This document shows, piece by piece, positions 57,685-64,000 of a stretch of 64,000 nt of DNA. Location of the stretch: assembly GCF_014648355.1 (NCBI RefSeq), contig NZ_BMQY01000008.1, positions 168,365-232,364 on the forward strand, in the 5' to 3' direction. Each line of letters opens with the position of its first letter. Within the stretch, counting starts at the first letter, position 1. Position numbers and translations under genes: made by a program. Under the pieces are notes generated by a model that was not told where the DNA came from, did not search any database, and was given only the letters and a program-made list of their open reading frames with translations. Origin of the DNA: Couchioplanes azureus (GTDB lineage: Bacteria > Actinomycetota > Actinomycetes > Mycobacteriales > Micromonosporaceae).

Positions 57685-58479
57685 ATGCCTGGTCCAGGGC
57701 CTGACCCAGACCCCGTGCGGGTTTCCGAGGCGCTGCAGTTGGTGGGCGTCCGCAAGACGTACGGCGCCGCCGGCACCACGGTCACGGCGCTGGACGGCGT
57801 CTCGTTGAGCCTCTCGGCCGGCACCTTCACCGCGATCATGGGGCCGTCCGGCTCGGGCAAGTCGACCCTGCTGCAGTGCGCCGCCGGGCTCGACCGGCCG
57901 GACAGCGGCACCATCGTCGTCGACGGGCAGCCGCTGGCCGGTCGCAGCGAGGCTCAGCTGACGCGCTTCCGCCGGCAGCGCATCGGCTTCGTGTTCCAGC
58001 AGTACAACCTGCTGCCGGCGCTGACCGTCCTGCAGAACACGGTGCTGCCGCTCGAGCTCGCCGGTCGCCGCGTCGACCTGGCCCGGGCGCGGGAGATCCT
58101 CGGCCAGGTCGGCCTGGGCAACCGGCTCGGCAACCGCCCGGACCAGCTCTCCGGCGGCCAGCGCCAGCGCGTCGCGATCGCCCGTGCGCTGCTCACCGAG
58201 CCGAGCGTGATCTTCGCCGACGAGCCGACCGGCGCGCTGGACACCCGCAGCGCGCGGGAGATCCTGCTGCTGCTGCGGGAGGCGGTCGACGTGCGCGGCC
58301 GCACCGTGGTGATGGTGACCCACGACCCGGTGGCCGCCTCGCACGCGGACACCGTGCTGTTCCTCGCCGACGGCCGGATCGCCGGCGAGTTGCCCCGGCC
58401 CACCGCCGACGCCGTCGCCGAGCGGCTCACGCACCTGGGTGACGCGGTGGCCGCCCACGACGTCGCCATGGAGGTGTGA
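57685..58479 (+). CDS. ABC exporter ATPase (MacB/LolD type)
   Basis: 264-residue nucleotide-binding subunit. Walker A GPSGSGKST near 55, Q-loop FQQYNLLPA, signature LSGGQRQR near 155, Walker B VIFADEPTGALD, H-loop MVTHDP. The last two motifs are typical of MacB/LolD/FtsE-like ATPases that partner FtsX-type permeases. AGGAGG precedes ATG 57685; it is followed after 3 bp by the permease gene. Likely exports, or gives resistance to, the product of the adjacent NRPS/PKS line. Confidence 0.92.
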   Translation: MPGPGPDPDPVRVSEALQLVGVRKTYGAAGTTVTALDGVSLSLSAGTFTAIMGPSGSGKSTLLQCAAGLDRPDSGTIVVDGQPLAGRSEAQLTRFRRQRIGFVFQQYNLLPALTVLQNTVLPLELAGRRVDLARAREILGQVGLGNRLGNRPDQLSGGQRQRVAIARALLTEPSVIFADEPTGALDTRSAREILLLLREAVDVRGRTVVMVTHDPVAASHADTVLFLADGRIAGELPRPTADAVAERLTHLGDAVAAHDVAMEV

Positions 58480-58482
58480 CCC

Positions 58483-59814
58483 GTGTTGTCCCTCGCCCTG
58501 AGCTCCGTACGGCACCGTCCCGGACGCTTCGCGGCGACGCTGCTCGCCGCCTTCCTCGGTGCGGCGATCATCATGCTGTTCAACTCCCTGCACGACACCG
58601 CCGTCGGTGCGGGCGTGGACCCGGCCAGCGCCGAGTCGCTGCACCTCACCGGGGGAGTGGTCGGCGGGTACGGGACGCTGCTGGTCTTCTTCGCCATCGC
58701 GTCGACGCTCACCGTGAACGTCCGCCAGCGTGGCGAGGAGATGGGCCTGCTGCGCCGGGCCGGCGCCACGCCGGGGCAGATCCGGCTGATGGTCGTCGCA
58801 GAGGCGGCGATCGTCGGCGTGGTCGGTTCCGCGCTCGCCGTCTGGCCCGCCATGCTGGCCGGGCGGGCCCTGGTCGACCGGTTCCAGGAGACCGGGCAGG
58901 TCGCTGGCGGTGTCGCCCACGCCTTCGGGCCGCTGGCGTACGGAGTGGGCTGCGGCGTGACCCTGCTCTCCTCGGTGGGTGCCGCCTCCCTCGCCGTGCG
59001 GCGGGCCGCCCGGGCCGCGGCGGGCATGCGCAGAAGAGGCCGCGCCGAGCTGGCCGGCGGTGCCCTGGCGCTGCTCGCCGGTGCAGGGGGGATCTCCGCC
59101 ACCTTCGCCCTGAAGGCGACCGACAGCGCGCTGATGGCCGCTCCCGCCTACGGCGCCGTCCTGCTCGCGGTCGGCTTCGGGGTCTTCTCGCCGTACCTGC
59201 TGCGCGTGGTGATCGGCCCGTCCGAGCGGCTGCTGTCGCGGGTCTTCGGGGCGGGCGGGCACCTGGCCGTGCTGAACACCCGGCAGCGGACGGCCCGGCT
59301 GTCCGAGGTGCTCATGCCGCTCGTGGTGTTCACCGGACTGGCGACCGTCACCCTGTATCTGCAGGCCGTGGAGAGCGACGCGATCCGGGCCGCGGGGCTC
59401 ACCAGGTCCGTCGAGGACAAGAACCTCGAGACGCTGAACTTCACCGTGGTCGGCATCATCGCCGGGTTCGCCTGCCTGATGCTGATCAACAGCCTTGTCG
59501 CCGCCACCTGCTACCGGCGCCGCGAGTTCGGACAGCAGCGCCTCGCCGGGGCCACGCCGGGCCAGGTGCTCGCCATGGTCGGCTGCGAGGGCCTGCTGAT
59601 GACGGTCACCGGAGTCCTGTTCGGCACGCTCGCCGGTGTGGCCGGCATCGTCGCCTTCAGCGCCGTCCGCACCGGCTCGGTCCGGCCGGGCCAGGGCCCC
59701 GGCATCTGGCTCGGCATCGTCGCCCTGGCCGCGGCCGCGACCCTGCTCACCGGCCTCGGTACGGCGAGCCGCCAGGTGCGCGTCCCGGCGGTCGACGCGG
59801 TCGCCACGGCGTGA
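58483..59814 (+). CDS. ABC exporter FtsX-type permease
   Basis: 443-residue membrane protein with two FtsX modules: helices near 15-35, 65-85, 115-135 and 155-180 in the first half, and near 210-255, 330-350, 375-400 and 415-435 in the second. GEEMGLLRRAGATPGQIRLMV and REFGQQRLAGATPGQVLAMV are the two repeated coupling segments. GTG 58483 is 3 bp after the ATPase stop. Works with the ATPase as a MacB-like efflux unit; no membrane-fusion subunit is present, as usual in Gram-positives. Confidence 0.9.
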   Translation: MLSLALSSVRHRPGRFAATLLAAFLGAAIIMLFNSLHDTAVGAGVDPASAESLHLTGGVVGGYGTLLVFFAIASTLTVNVRQRGEEMGLLRRAGATPGQIRLMVVAEAAIVGVVGSALAVWPAMLAGRALVDRFQETGQVAGGVAHAFGPLAYGVGCGVTLLSSVGAASLAVRRAARAAAGMRRRGRAELAGGALALLAGAGGISATFALKATDSALMAAPAYGAVLLAVGFGVFSPYLLRVVIGPSERLLSRVFGAGGHLAVLNTRQRTARLSEVLMPLVVFTGLATVTLYLQAVESDAIRAAGLTRSVEDKNLETLNFTVVGIIAGFACLMLINSLVAATCYRRREFGQQRLAGATPGQVLAMVGCEGLLMTVTGVLFGTLAGVAGIVAFSAVRTGSVRPGQGPGIWLGIVALAAAATLLTGLGTASRQVRVPAVDAVATA

Positions 59815-59815
59815 C

Positions 59816-59836
59816 CGGGGCCGACCGGCCCCGTTG
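59816..59836 (+). terminator. Terminator of the exporter operon
   Basis: CGGGGCCG (59816-59823) and CGGCCCCG (59826-59833) form a tight hairpin directly after the permease stop, followed by TTG. Confidence 0.6.
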
Positions 59837-59976
59837 CGGTGGTTCCCGGGCGAGGGTCGTACCAGTATGCGGAACGCCCAGGTGGCGCAATGCCCGTGCT
59901 CGCGGACGTCTTCGCAGCTAGCGGTGGTTCTGGGGAGGCGTCCTGGCGGCGCAGCCCCCGGCGTCTTCCCCATCTC

Positions 59977-59993
59977 CCATAAGTTTCATATGG
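59977..59993. promoter_or_regulatory. Candidate GntR operator
   Basis: CCATA-AGTTTCA-TATGG is a perfect 5-bp inverted repeat with a 7-nt spacer in an AT-rich patch, 32 bp before the GntR start; probable autoregulatory site or -10 region. The rest of the 210-bp spacer after the exporter shows no gene. Confidence 0.5.
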
Positions 59994-60024
59994 TTTGGCG
60001 CACGCCGACCACGGGAGGACGACG

Positions 60025-60807
60025 ATGGGACCACACCCCGGGCCTGCCGGCAGCCTGGAGCGGGCCCGGCGGCGCCGCGCCGACCGGGCCCGGCAGGTCG
60101 CCGACGTGCTGCGGCACCAGGTGCTGGCCGGCGCGTTCCCCGGCGGCCAGCTGCCCCGCGAGGCCCAGCTCTGCCGGGACTTCGACGTCTCCCGCAACAC
60201 GGTCCGCGAGGCGCTGGCGCTGCTCGCCGGCGAAGGGCTGGTCGAGCGCTGCCCGGGCGTCGGCACGACGGTGCTCACCGAGAAGTACGCGCACGGCCTG
60301 CACCGCCTCATGGGCCTCGGGGAGACGATGCACGCCCAGGGGCAGATCACCAACGACGTCCGGACCGCCGCCCTCATCCGGCCGCCCGCTGCCGTGGCGC
60401 AGCGCCTCGCGGTCAGCGGCGACGAGCCCGTGGTCTACCTGGAGCGGCTGCGCCGGCTCGACGGCGCGCCCCTGTCGCTGGACCTCACCTACCTACCGCG
60501 GGACATCGGTGAGCCGCTGCTCGCCGCGGACCTCGCCGGGCAGGACATCTTCGTCCTGATCGAGCGGCTGGCCCGGCAGCCGCTCGGCACCGCGGACGTC
60601 TCGTTCGAGGCGGTCAACGCCGACCCGCACTCCGCGGCGCTGCTGGACTCCCCGCCGGGCGCGGCACTGCTCATGGTGGAACGGCTGACCCGCCTCGCCG
60701 ACGGCCGCCCGGTGGACCTCGAGTGGATCCGGTTCCGCGGTGACCGGCTCACCATGCACGGCCAGTTGCAGCGCGGCTCGCCGCTGCCCCGCATGATCGC
60801 CGGCTGA
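60025..60807 (+). CDS. GntR-family regulator with UTRA domain
   Basis: 260-residue HutC-type regulator. I prefer ATG 60025, after GGGAGGA, to the TTG 30 bp upstream. N-terminal winged HTH (about 15-80; FPGGQLPREAQLCRDFDVS, RNTVREALALLAGEGLVE) and a UTRA effector domain (about 95-255; EPVVYLERLRRLDGAPLSLD, ALLMVERLTRLADGRPVDLE). It probably controls the ferredoxin-ABC operon that follows. Confidence 0.9.
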   Translation: MGPHPGPAGSLERARRRRADRARQVADVLRHQVLAGAFPGGQLPREAQLCRDFDVSRNTVREALALLAGEGLVERCPGVGTTVLTEKYAHGLHRLMGLGETMHAQGQITNDVRTAALIRPPAAVAQRLAVSGDEPVVYLERLRRLDGAPLSLDLTYLPRDIGEPLLAADLAGQDIFVLIERLARQPLGTADVSFEAVNADPHSAALLDSPPGAALLMVERLTRLADGRPVDLEWIRFRGDRLTMHGQLQRGSPLPRMIAG

Positions 60808-60879
60808 CTCCGCCCGCCTGCCGCCCGGCGCCGAGCCCCTCGGCGTCCGTTCCACGCTGCCCCCGACGAGGAGAGATCC

Positions 60880-61107
60880 ATGCCCTTGGTCAACCAGCGG
60901 GTCGACGTCCCCGTGACGATCGACGAGAGCCTCTGCATCGACGGCTGCACCCTTTGCGTCGACATGTGCCCACTCGACTCGCTCGCGATCGACCCCGAGT
61001 CCGGGAAGGCGTACATGCACGTCGACGAATGCTGGTACTGCGGCCCCTGCGCCGCCCGCTGCCCCAGCAACGCCGTGACGGTCCACATGCCGTTCCTGAT
61101 CCGATGA
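60880..61107 (+). CDS. Two-cluster 4Fe-4S ferredoxin, AprB-like
   Basis: 75-residue electron carrier with two cysteine sets, CIDGCTLCVDMC-P and CWYCGPCAARC-P, each binding one [4Fe-4S] cluster. The ECWYCGPC-type second motif resembles the beta subunit of adenylylsulfate reductase and its relatives. GAGGAGAG precedes ATG 60880. The 3' end is 8 bp from the chosen start of the binding-protein gene. A flavoprotein partner is expected but lies outside the window if present. Confidence 0.85.
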   Translation: MPLVNQRVDVPVTIDESLCIDGCTLCVDMCPLDSLAIDPESGKAYMHVDECWYCGPCAARCPSNAVTVHMPFLIR

Positions 61108-61115
61108 GGTCGCCC

Positions 61116-62519
61116 ATGAACAGACCACGTTCCGTCTCCCTGCTGATCGCCCTGGTCATCGGCCTCACCGGTTGCACCGTCGCCGGCCAGGCCCACGAGA
61201 GCGACGCGGAGCCCGTGGTGGTCGGCTACCAGTCGAAGACCATCAACACGGTGACCGCCGGTACGCTGCTGCGGGCCCAGGGCTTCTTCGAGCGGCGCCT
61301 CGCCGAGCTGGGCCGCAGCACGGGCAAGAAGTACGCCGTGACGTGGCAGGACTACGACACCGGCGCGCCGATCACGGCGCAGATGATGGCCGGGAAGATC
61401 GACATCGGCTCGATGGGCGACTACCCGCTGCTCATCAACGGTGCCCGCGGCCAGCAGTCCGCCGCCACGCGCACCAAGCTGATCGCGGTCACCGGCTACA
61501 ACCTGCGAGGCGCGCTGAACACGGTCGTGGTGGCGCCGGGGTCGCCGATCCGTACGCTCGCCGACCTGAAGGGCAAGGTCGTCTCGGCCAGTTCCGGGTC
61601 GGCCGGCCACGGCCTGCTCGTCCAGGCGCTGCGCAAGAACGGGCTGGACGCCGCGGACGTCAAGGTCGAGAACCAGCAGCCGCCGGTCGGCGCGTCCGCG
61701 CTGCAGTCCGGCAACGTGGCCGCACTGTCGCAGTTCGTCGCCTGGCCGGGACTCCTCGTGCACCAGGGCACCGCCGAGGTGCTCTACGACGGCGGCGAGC
61801 TCGGGGTGCCCACGCTGCACGGCACCGTCGTCCGGGAGCAGTACGCCGCCGGCCACCGCGACGTGGTCAAGGCCTTCCTGCACGCCCAGCTCGACGCCAA
61901 CCGGCTGCTCTGGAGCGAACCGCTGAAGGCCGCCGAGATCGTGGCGAAGGAGACGGGCCTGCCGAGCGAGGTGGTCTACCTCTACAACGGCGCCAACGGC
62001 ATCGCCACCTTCGACCCGACCATCAAGGCGCCCCTGCGCGCCGCGCTCGACCAGGACGTGCCGTTCCTCAAGTCCATCGGGGTCCTGCAGCGGATCGACC
62101 TCGGCGCGTTCGTCGACGACAGCCTGATCCGCGAGGTCTACGGCCCCGGGTACGACGCCGACGCCGCGGGCACCGTCAACAAGGCCGCCCTGACCGGCAC
62201 CGACCCGGTCTGCCGACGGCCCGTCACCGATCCCGCGCTGGCCGGCGAGCTGTGGGTGGGCGAGCGTACCCAGCCCGCGGCCGACCCGGCCTGCCTGCTG
62301 CGCGCCGTGAAGGCCGCCCGGGCCGCCGGGCAGCAGATCCGCGCCGCCTACGTGCCGGATGCCAGCACGGGCACCCGCTGGTTCGCCGACCGGAGCACCT
62401 GGGTCCGCGACGGCGCCGCGTTCCGGCCGTTCGCCAGCAGGGCCGCGGCCCAGCGGTACGTGGCGGCCCACGCCGGGGCGACCGTGCTGCCGTACGCCGA
62501 GGCGGTGCAGGCCTCGTGA
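61116..62519 (+). CDS. Sulfonate/nitrate-type ABC binding lipoprotein with NosL-like C-terminal domain
   Basis: 467 residues from ATG 61116 (GAGG site seven bases upstream; ATG 61104 is an alternative). Lipobox LTGC near residue 20, then an SsuA/NMT1-type solute-binding domain to about 350: VVVGYQSKTINTVTAG, GSMGDYPLLING, LADLKGKVVSASSGSAGHGL. Residues about 365-467 do not belong to that family and resemble the copper-binding lipoprotein NosL: CRRPVTDPALAGE, AAYVPDASTGTRWFADRSTW, FRPFASRAAAQRYVAAHAG. The usual NosL CGM start is changed to VCRRPV. I infer one extracytoplasmic protein with two ligand modules. Substrate unknown. Confidence 0.85.
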   Translation: MNRPRSVSLLIALVIGLTGCTVAGQAHESDAEPVVVGYQSKTINTVTAGTLLRAQGFFERRLAELGRSTGKKYAVTWQDYDTGAPITAQMMAGKIDIGSMGDYPLLINGARGQQSAATRTKLIAVTGYNLRGALNTVVVAPGSPIRTLADLKGKVVSASSGSAGHGLLVQALRKNGLDAADVKVENQQPPVGASALQSGNVAALSQFVAWPGLLVHQGTAEVLYDGGELGVPTLHGTVVREQYAAGHRDVVKAFLHAQLDANRLLWSEPLKAAEIVAKETGLPSEVVYLYNGANGIATFDPTIKAPLRAALDQDVPFLKSIGVLQRIDLGAFVDDSLIREVYGPGYDADAAGTVNKAALTGTDPVCRRPVTDPALAGELWVGERTQPAADPACLLRAVKAARAAGQQIRAAYVPDASTGTRWFADRSTWVRDGAAFRPFASRAAAQRYVAAHAGATVLPYAEAVQAS

Positions 62520-63379
62520 CCGCCGTCTCCACGGCGGCTCCCTCCGCCCGTACCGGAGAACCCGCGGTCCGGTCCCCGCGGCGCGCCGCCCGGCGGGCGC
62601 ACCCGCTGCGCTGGGCCATCCGGATCGGGTCGCTCGTCGCCGCGCTGGTGTTGTGGCAGTGGCTCACCACGGCCGACGTCACCCTCGGGGTCCGCTTCGA
62701 CCGGCTCCCCACGCCGGTGGCCGTGGGCGAGCACTTCGCCCACGTCGCCCGCGACCCGGTGTACTACCAGGACATCGCCCAGAGCCTGGTGCGCATCCTG
62801 ACCGGCTTCGCGCTCGCCGCGGTGGCGGGCGTGGCCGCCGGTGTCGCGGTCGCCCGGTCCTGGCTGCTGTCCGACGTGCTCGAGCCGCTGTTCGAGGTGG
62901 TCCGCCCGATTCCCGCGATCGCGCTGGTCCCGATCGCGATCCTGCTCTTCCCGCGCAACGAGCAGGGCATCGTGTTCATCACCTTCACCGCCGCGTTCTT
63001 CCCGATCCTGGTCAGCACCCGGCACGCCGTGCGTGCCCTGCCGACGGTGTGGGAGGACGCGGTCCGGACGATGGGCGGCGGCCGCTGGCGGGTCCTGTCG
63101 AGCGTCGTGCTGCCCGGCGCCCTGCCGGGCGTCCTCGGCGGGCTGTCGGTCGGCATCGGGGTGTCCTGGATCTGTGTCATCTCCGCCGAGATGATCTCCG
63201 GGGACTTCGGGGTCGGATACCGGACCTGGCACGCCTACACCATCGTGGACTATCCGGCCGTCCTCGTCGGCATGGTCACCATCGGCGTGCTCGGCTGGAC
63301 CACCGCCGCCGCGGTGGAGCTGCTCGGCCGGCGCGTGACCCGGTGGTTGCCCGCCCGCCAGGCGGAGGGCGGGCGATGA
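62516..63379 (+). CDS. Sulfonate/nitrate-type ABC transporter permease
   Basis: 287-residue SsuC/TauC-like membrane protein; GTG 62516 overlaps the binding-protein stop (GTGA). Six helices; the EAA loop lies around 180-205 (TVWEDAVRTMGGGRWRVLSSVVLP). Expected to pair with the binding protein before it and the ATPase after it. Confidence 0.9.
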   Translation: MTAVSTAAPSARTGEPAVRSPRRAARRAHPLRWAIRIGSLVAALVLWQWLTTADVTLGVRFDRLPTPVAVGEHFAHVARDPVYYQDIAQSLVRILTGFALAAVAGVAAGVAVARSWLLSDVLEPLFEVVRPIPAIALVPIAILLFPRNEQGIVFITFTAAFFPILVSTRHAVRALPTVWEDAVRTMGGGRWRVLSSVVLPGALPGVLGGLSVGIGVSWICVISAEMISGDFGVGYRTWHAYTIVDYPAVLVGMVTIGVLGWTTAAAVELLGRRVTRWLPARQAEGGR

Positions 63380-64000
63380 CGCGCACCGGTCTGCGGTTGC
63401 GGGCGGAGGACGTCAGCGTCGGGTACGGCGCCGAACCCGTCCTGCGCGACCTCACGCTCGCGGTGGCGCCGGGCGAGATCCTGGTGGTGGTCGGCGCCTC
63501 CGGCTGCGGCAAGTCCACCCTGCTCCGTACGCTCGCGGGCCTTCAGCCGGTCGCCGGCGGCACGCTCACCGCCGACGGCACCGCCATCCGCGGGCCGTCG
63601 CCCGACCGGGCGCTGGTCTTCCAGGACGACGCCCTGCTGCCCTGGCGCAGTGCGCGCCGCAACGTCGAGCTGCCGCTGTCGATCCGGAAGGTCCCGCGCG
63701 CCGAGCGGCGGGCGCAGGCCCAGCGCTGGCTGGCCCGGGTCGGCCTGGCCGGGCAGGAGCACCGGCTGCCGGCCCAGCTGTCCGGCGGCATGCGCCAGCG
63801 GGTCCAGCTCGCCCGGACGCTCGCCGGCGGCCCTCGCGCGATCCTCATGGACGAGCCGTTCGGCGCGCTCGACGCGCAGACCCGCGCCGCGATGCAGCGG
63901 CTGCTCGTGGACGTCCTGCGCGCCACCGAGGCGACCGTCGTGTTCGTCACCCACGACGTCGACGAGGCGCTGGTCATCGGGGACCGGATCGCCGTGCTCG
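63376..64000 (+). CDS. Sulfonate/nitrate-type ABC transporter ATPase, 3' truncated by the window
   Basis: ATG 63376 overlaps the permease stop (ATGA); 208 codons are visible without a stop. Walker A GASGCGKST, Q-loop VFQDDALLPW, signature LSGGMRQR, Walker B AILMDEPFGALD and H-loop VFVTHDVDEA are intact. Third gene of the importer; roughly 40-60 C-terminal residues should follow beyond 64000. Confidence 0.92.
   Translation, partial: MTRTGLRLRAEDVSVGYGAEPVLRDLTLAVAPGEILVVVGASGCGKSTLLRTLAGLQPVAGGTLTADGTAIRGPSPDRALVFQDDALLPWRSARRNVELPLSIRKVPRAERRAQAQRWLARVGLAGQEHRLPAQLSGGMRQRVQLARTLAGGPRAILMDEPFGALDAQTRAAMQRLLVDVLRATEATVVFVTHDVDEALVIGDRIAVL

Noticed and set aside
59840..59994. Short frame beginning MRNAQVAQCPC before the GntR gene as a second cysteine leader peptide
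   Set aside because: It lacks the Arg-rich start and VDLLRV core, has no promoter at the right distance and runs in frame far past a leader peptide length.

Overview
This is a 64 kb stretch of very GC-rich chromosome from an actinomycete. The evidence is strong third-position GC, frequent GTG/TTG starts, ATGA/GTGA translational coupling, leaderless promoters with a TANNNT box 6 nt before the start codon, many secreted cell-wall enzymes, and a hybrid NRPS/PKS locus. The mix of secreted peptidoglycan hydrolases with HTH-membrane regulators fits the Micromonosporaceae (Actinoplanes-like), but that placement is inference. No tRNA, rRNA, CRISPR array or intact insertion sequence was seen.

Layout: (1) 0.2-3.9 kb, peptide-type ABC permeases and lipoprotein without their ATPases; 3.9-5.6 kb, a convergent membrane alpha/beta hydrolase. 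(2) 5.8-13.5 kb, a cell-envelope region: two small secreted proteins, three consecutive secreted peptidoglycan hydrolases carrying PG-binding domains, a divergent membrane HTH protein with an extracytoplasmic PG-binding plus lysozyme-like sensor, and a receptor Ser/Thr kinase. (3) 13.5-14.4 kb, an autoregulated YtrA-type GntR and a small membrane protein. (4) 14.7-19.5 kb, a sulfur-scavenging operon (sulfonate ABC transporter, flavin monooxygenase, flavin reductase) preceded by a leaderless cysteine-ending leader peptide. (5) 19.5-23.2 kb, two convergent diguanylate cyclase genes, one with two GGDEF domains. (6) 23.2-31.1 kb, accessory genes: a LuxR relic, GNAT, a secreted M23 peptidase, a frameshifted HTH-membrane gene, nitroreductase, secreted proteins, a beta-propeller protein and an SGNH hydrolase. 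(7) 31.2-39.1 kb, a complete chitosan-use locus: GH46 chitosanase divergent from csnR-like ROK regulator, sugar ABC transporter, GH4 glycosidase and amino-sugar kinase; then an MFS exporter.

(8) 40.7-59.8 kb, a biosynthetic gene cluster: orphan LuxR response regulator, phosphotransferase of the APH/hydroxyurea family, then six coupled megasynthase genes in the order C-A-T / KS-(dead AT) / T / T-C-A-T / KS-AT-T / A(Ser), with no thioesterase and no reductive domain. A TetR regulator, a decayed phosphopantetheinyl transferase relic and an ABC exporter follow; the same TGAAT-N4-ATTCA operator occurs before both tetR and the exporter. (9) 60.0-64.0 kb, a GntR/UTRA regulator, a two-cluster ferredoxin, and a sulfonate/nitrate-type ABC transporter whose binding protein carries a NosL-like tail; its ATPase runs off the window.

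Most novel points: the compact NRPS/PKS line with a vestigial AT and a ruined PPTase beside it; a membrane HTH regulator with a pseudo-lysozyme sensor; the NosL-fused binding protein; and the asymmetric double GGDEF protein.
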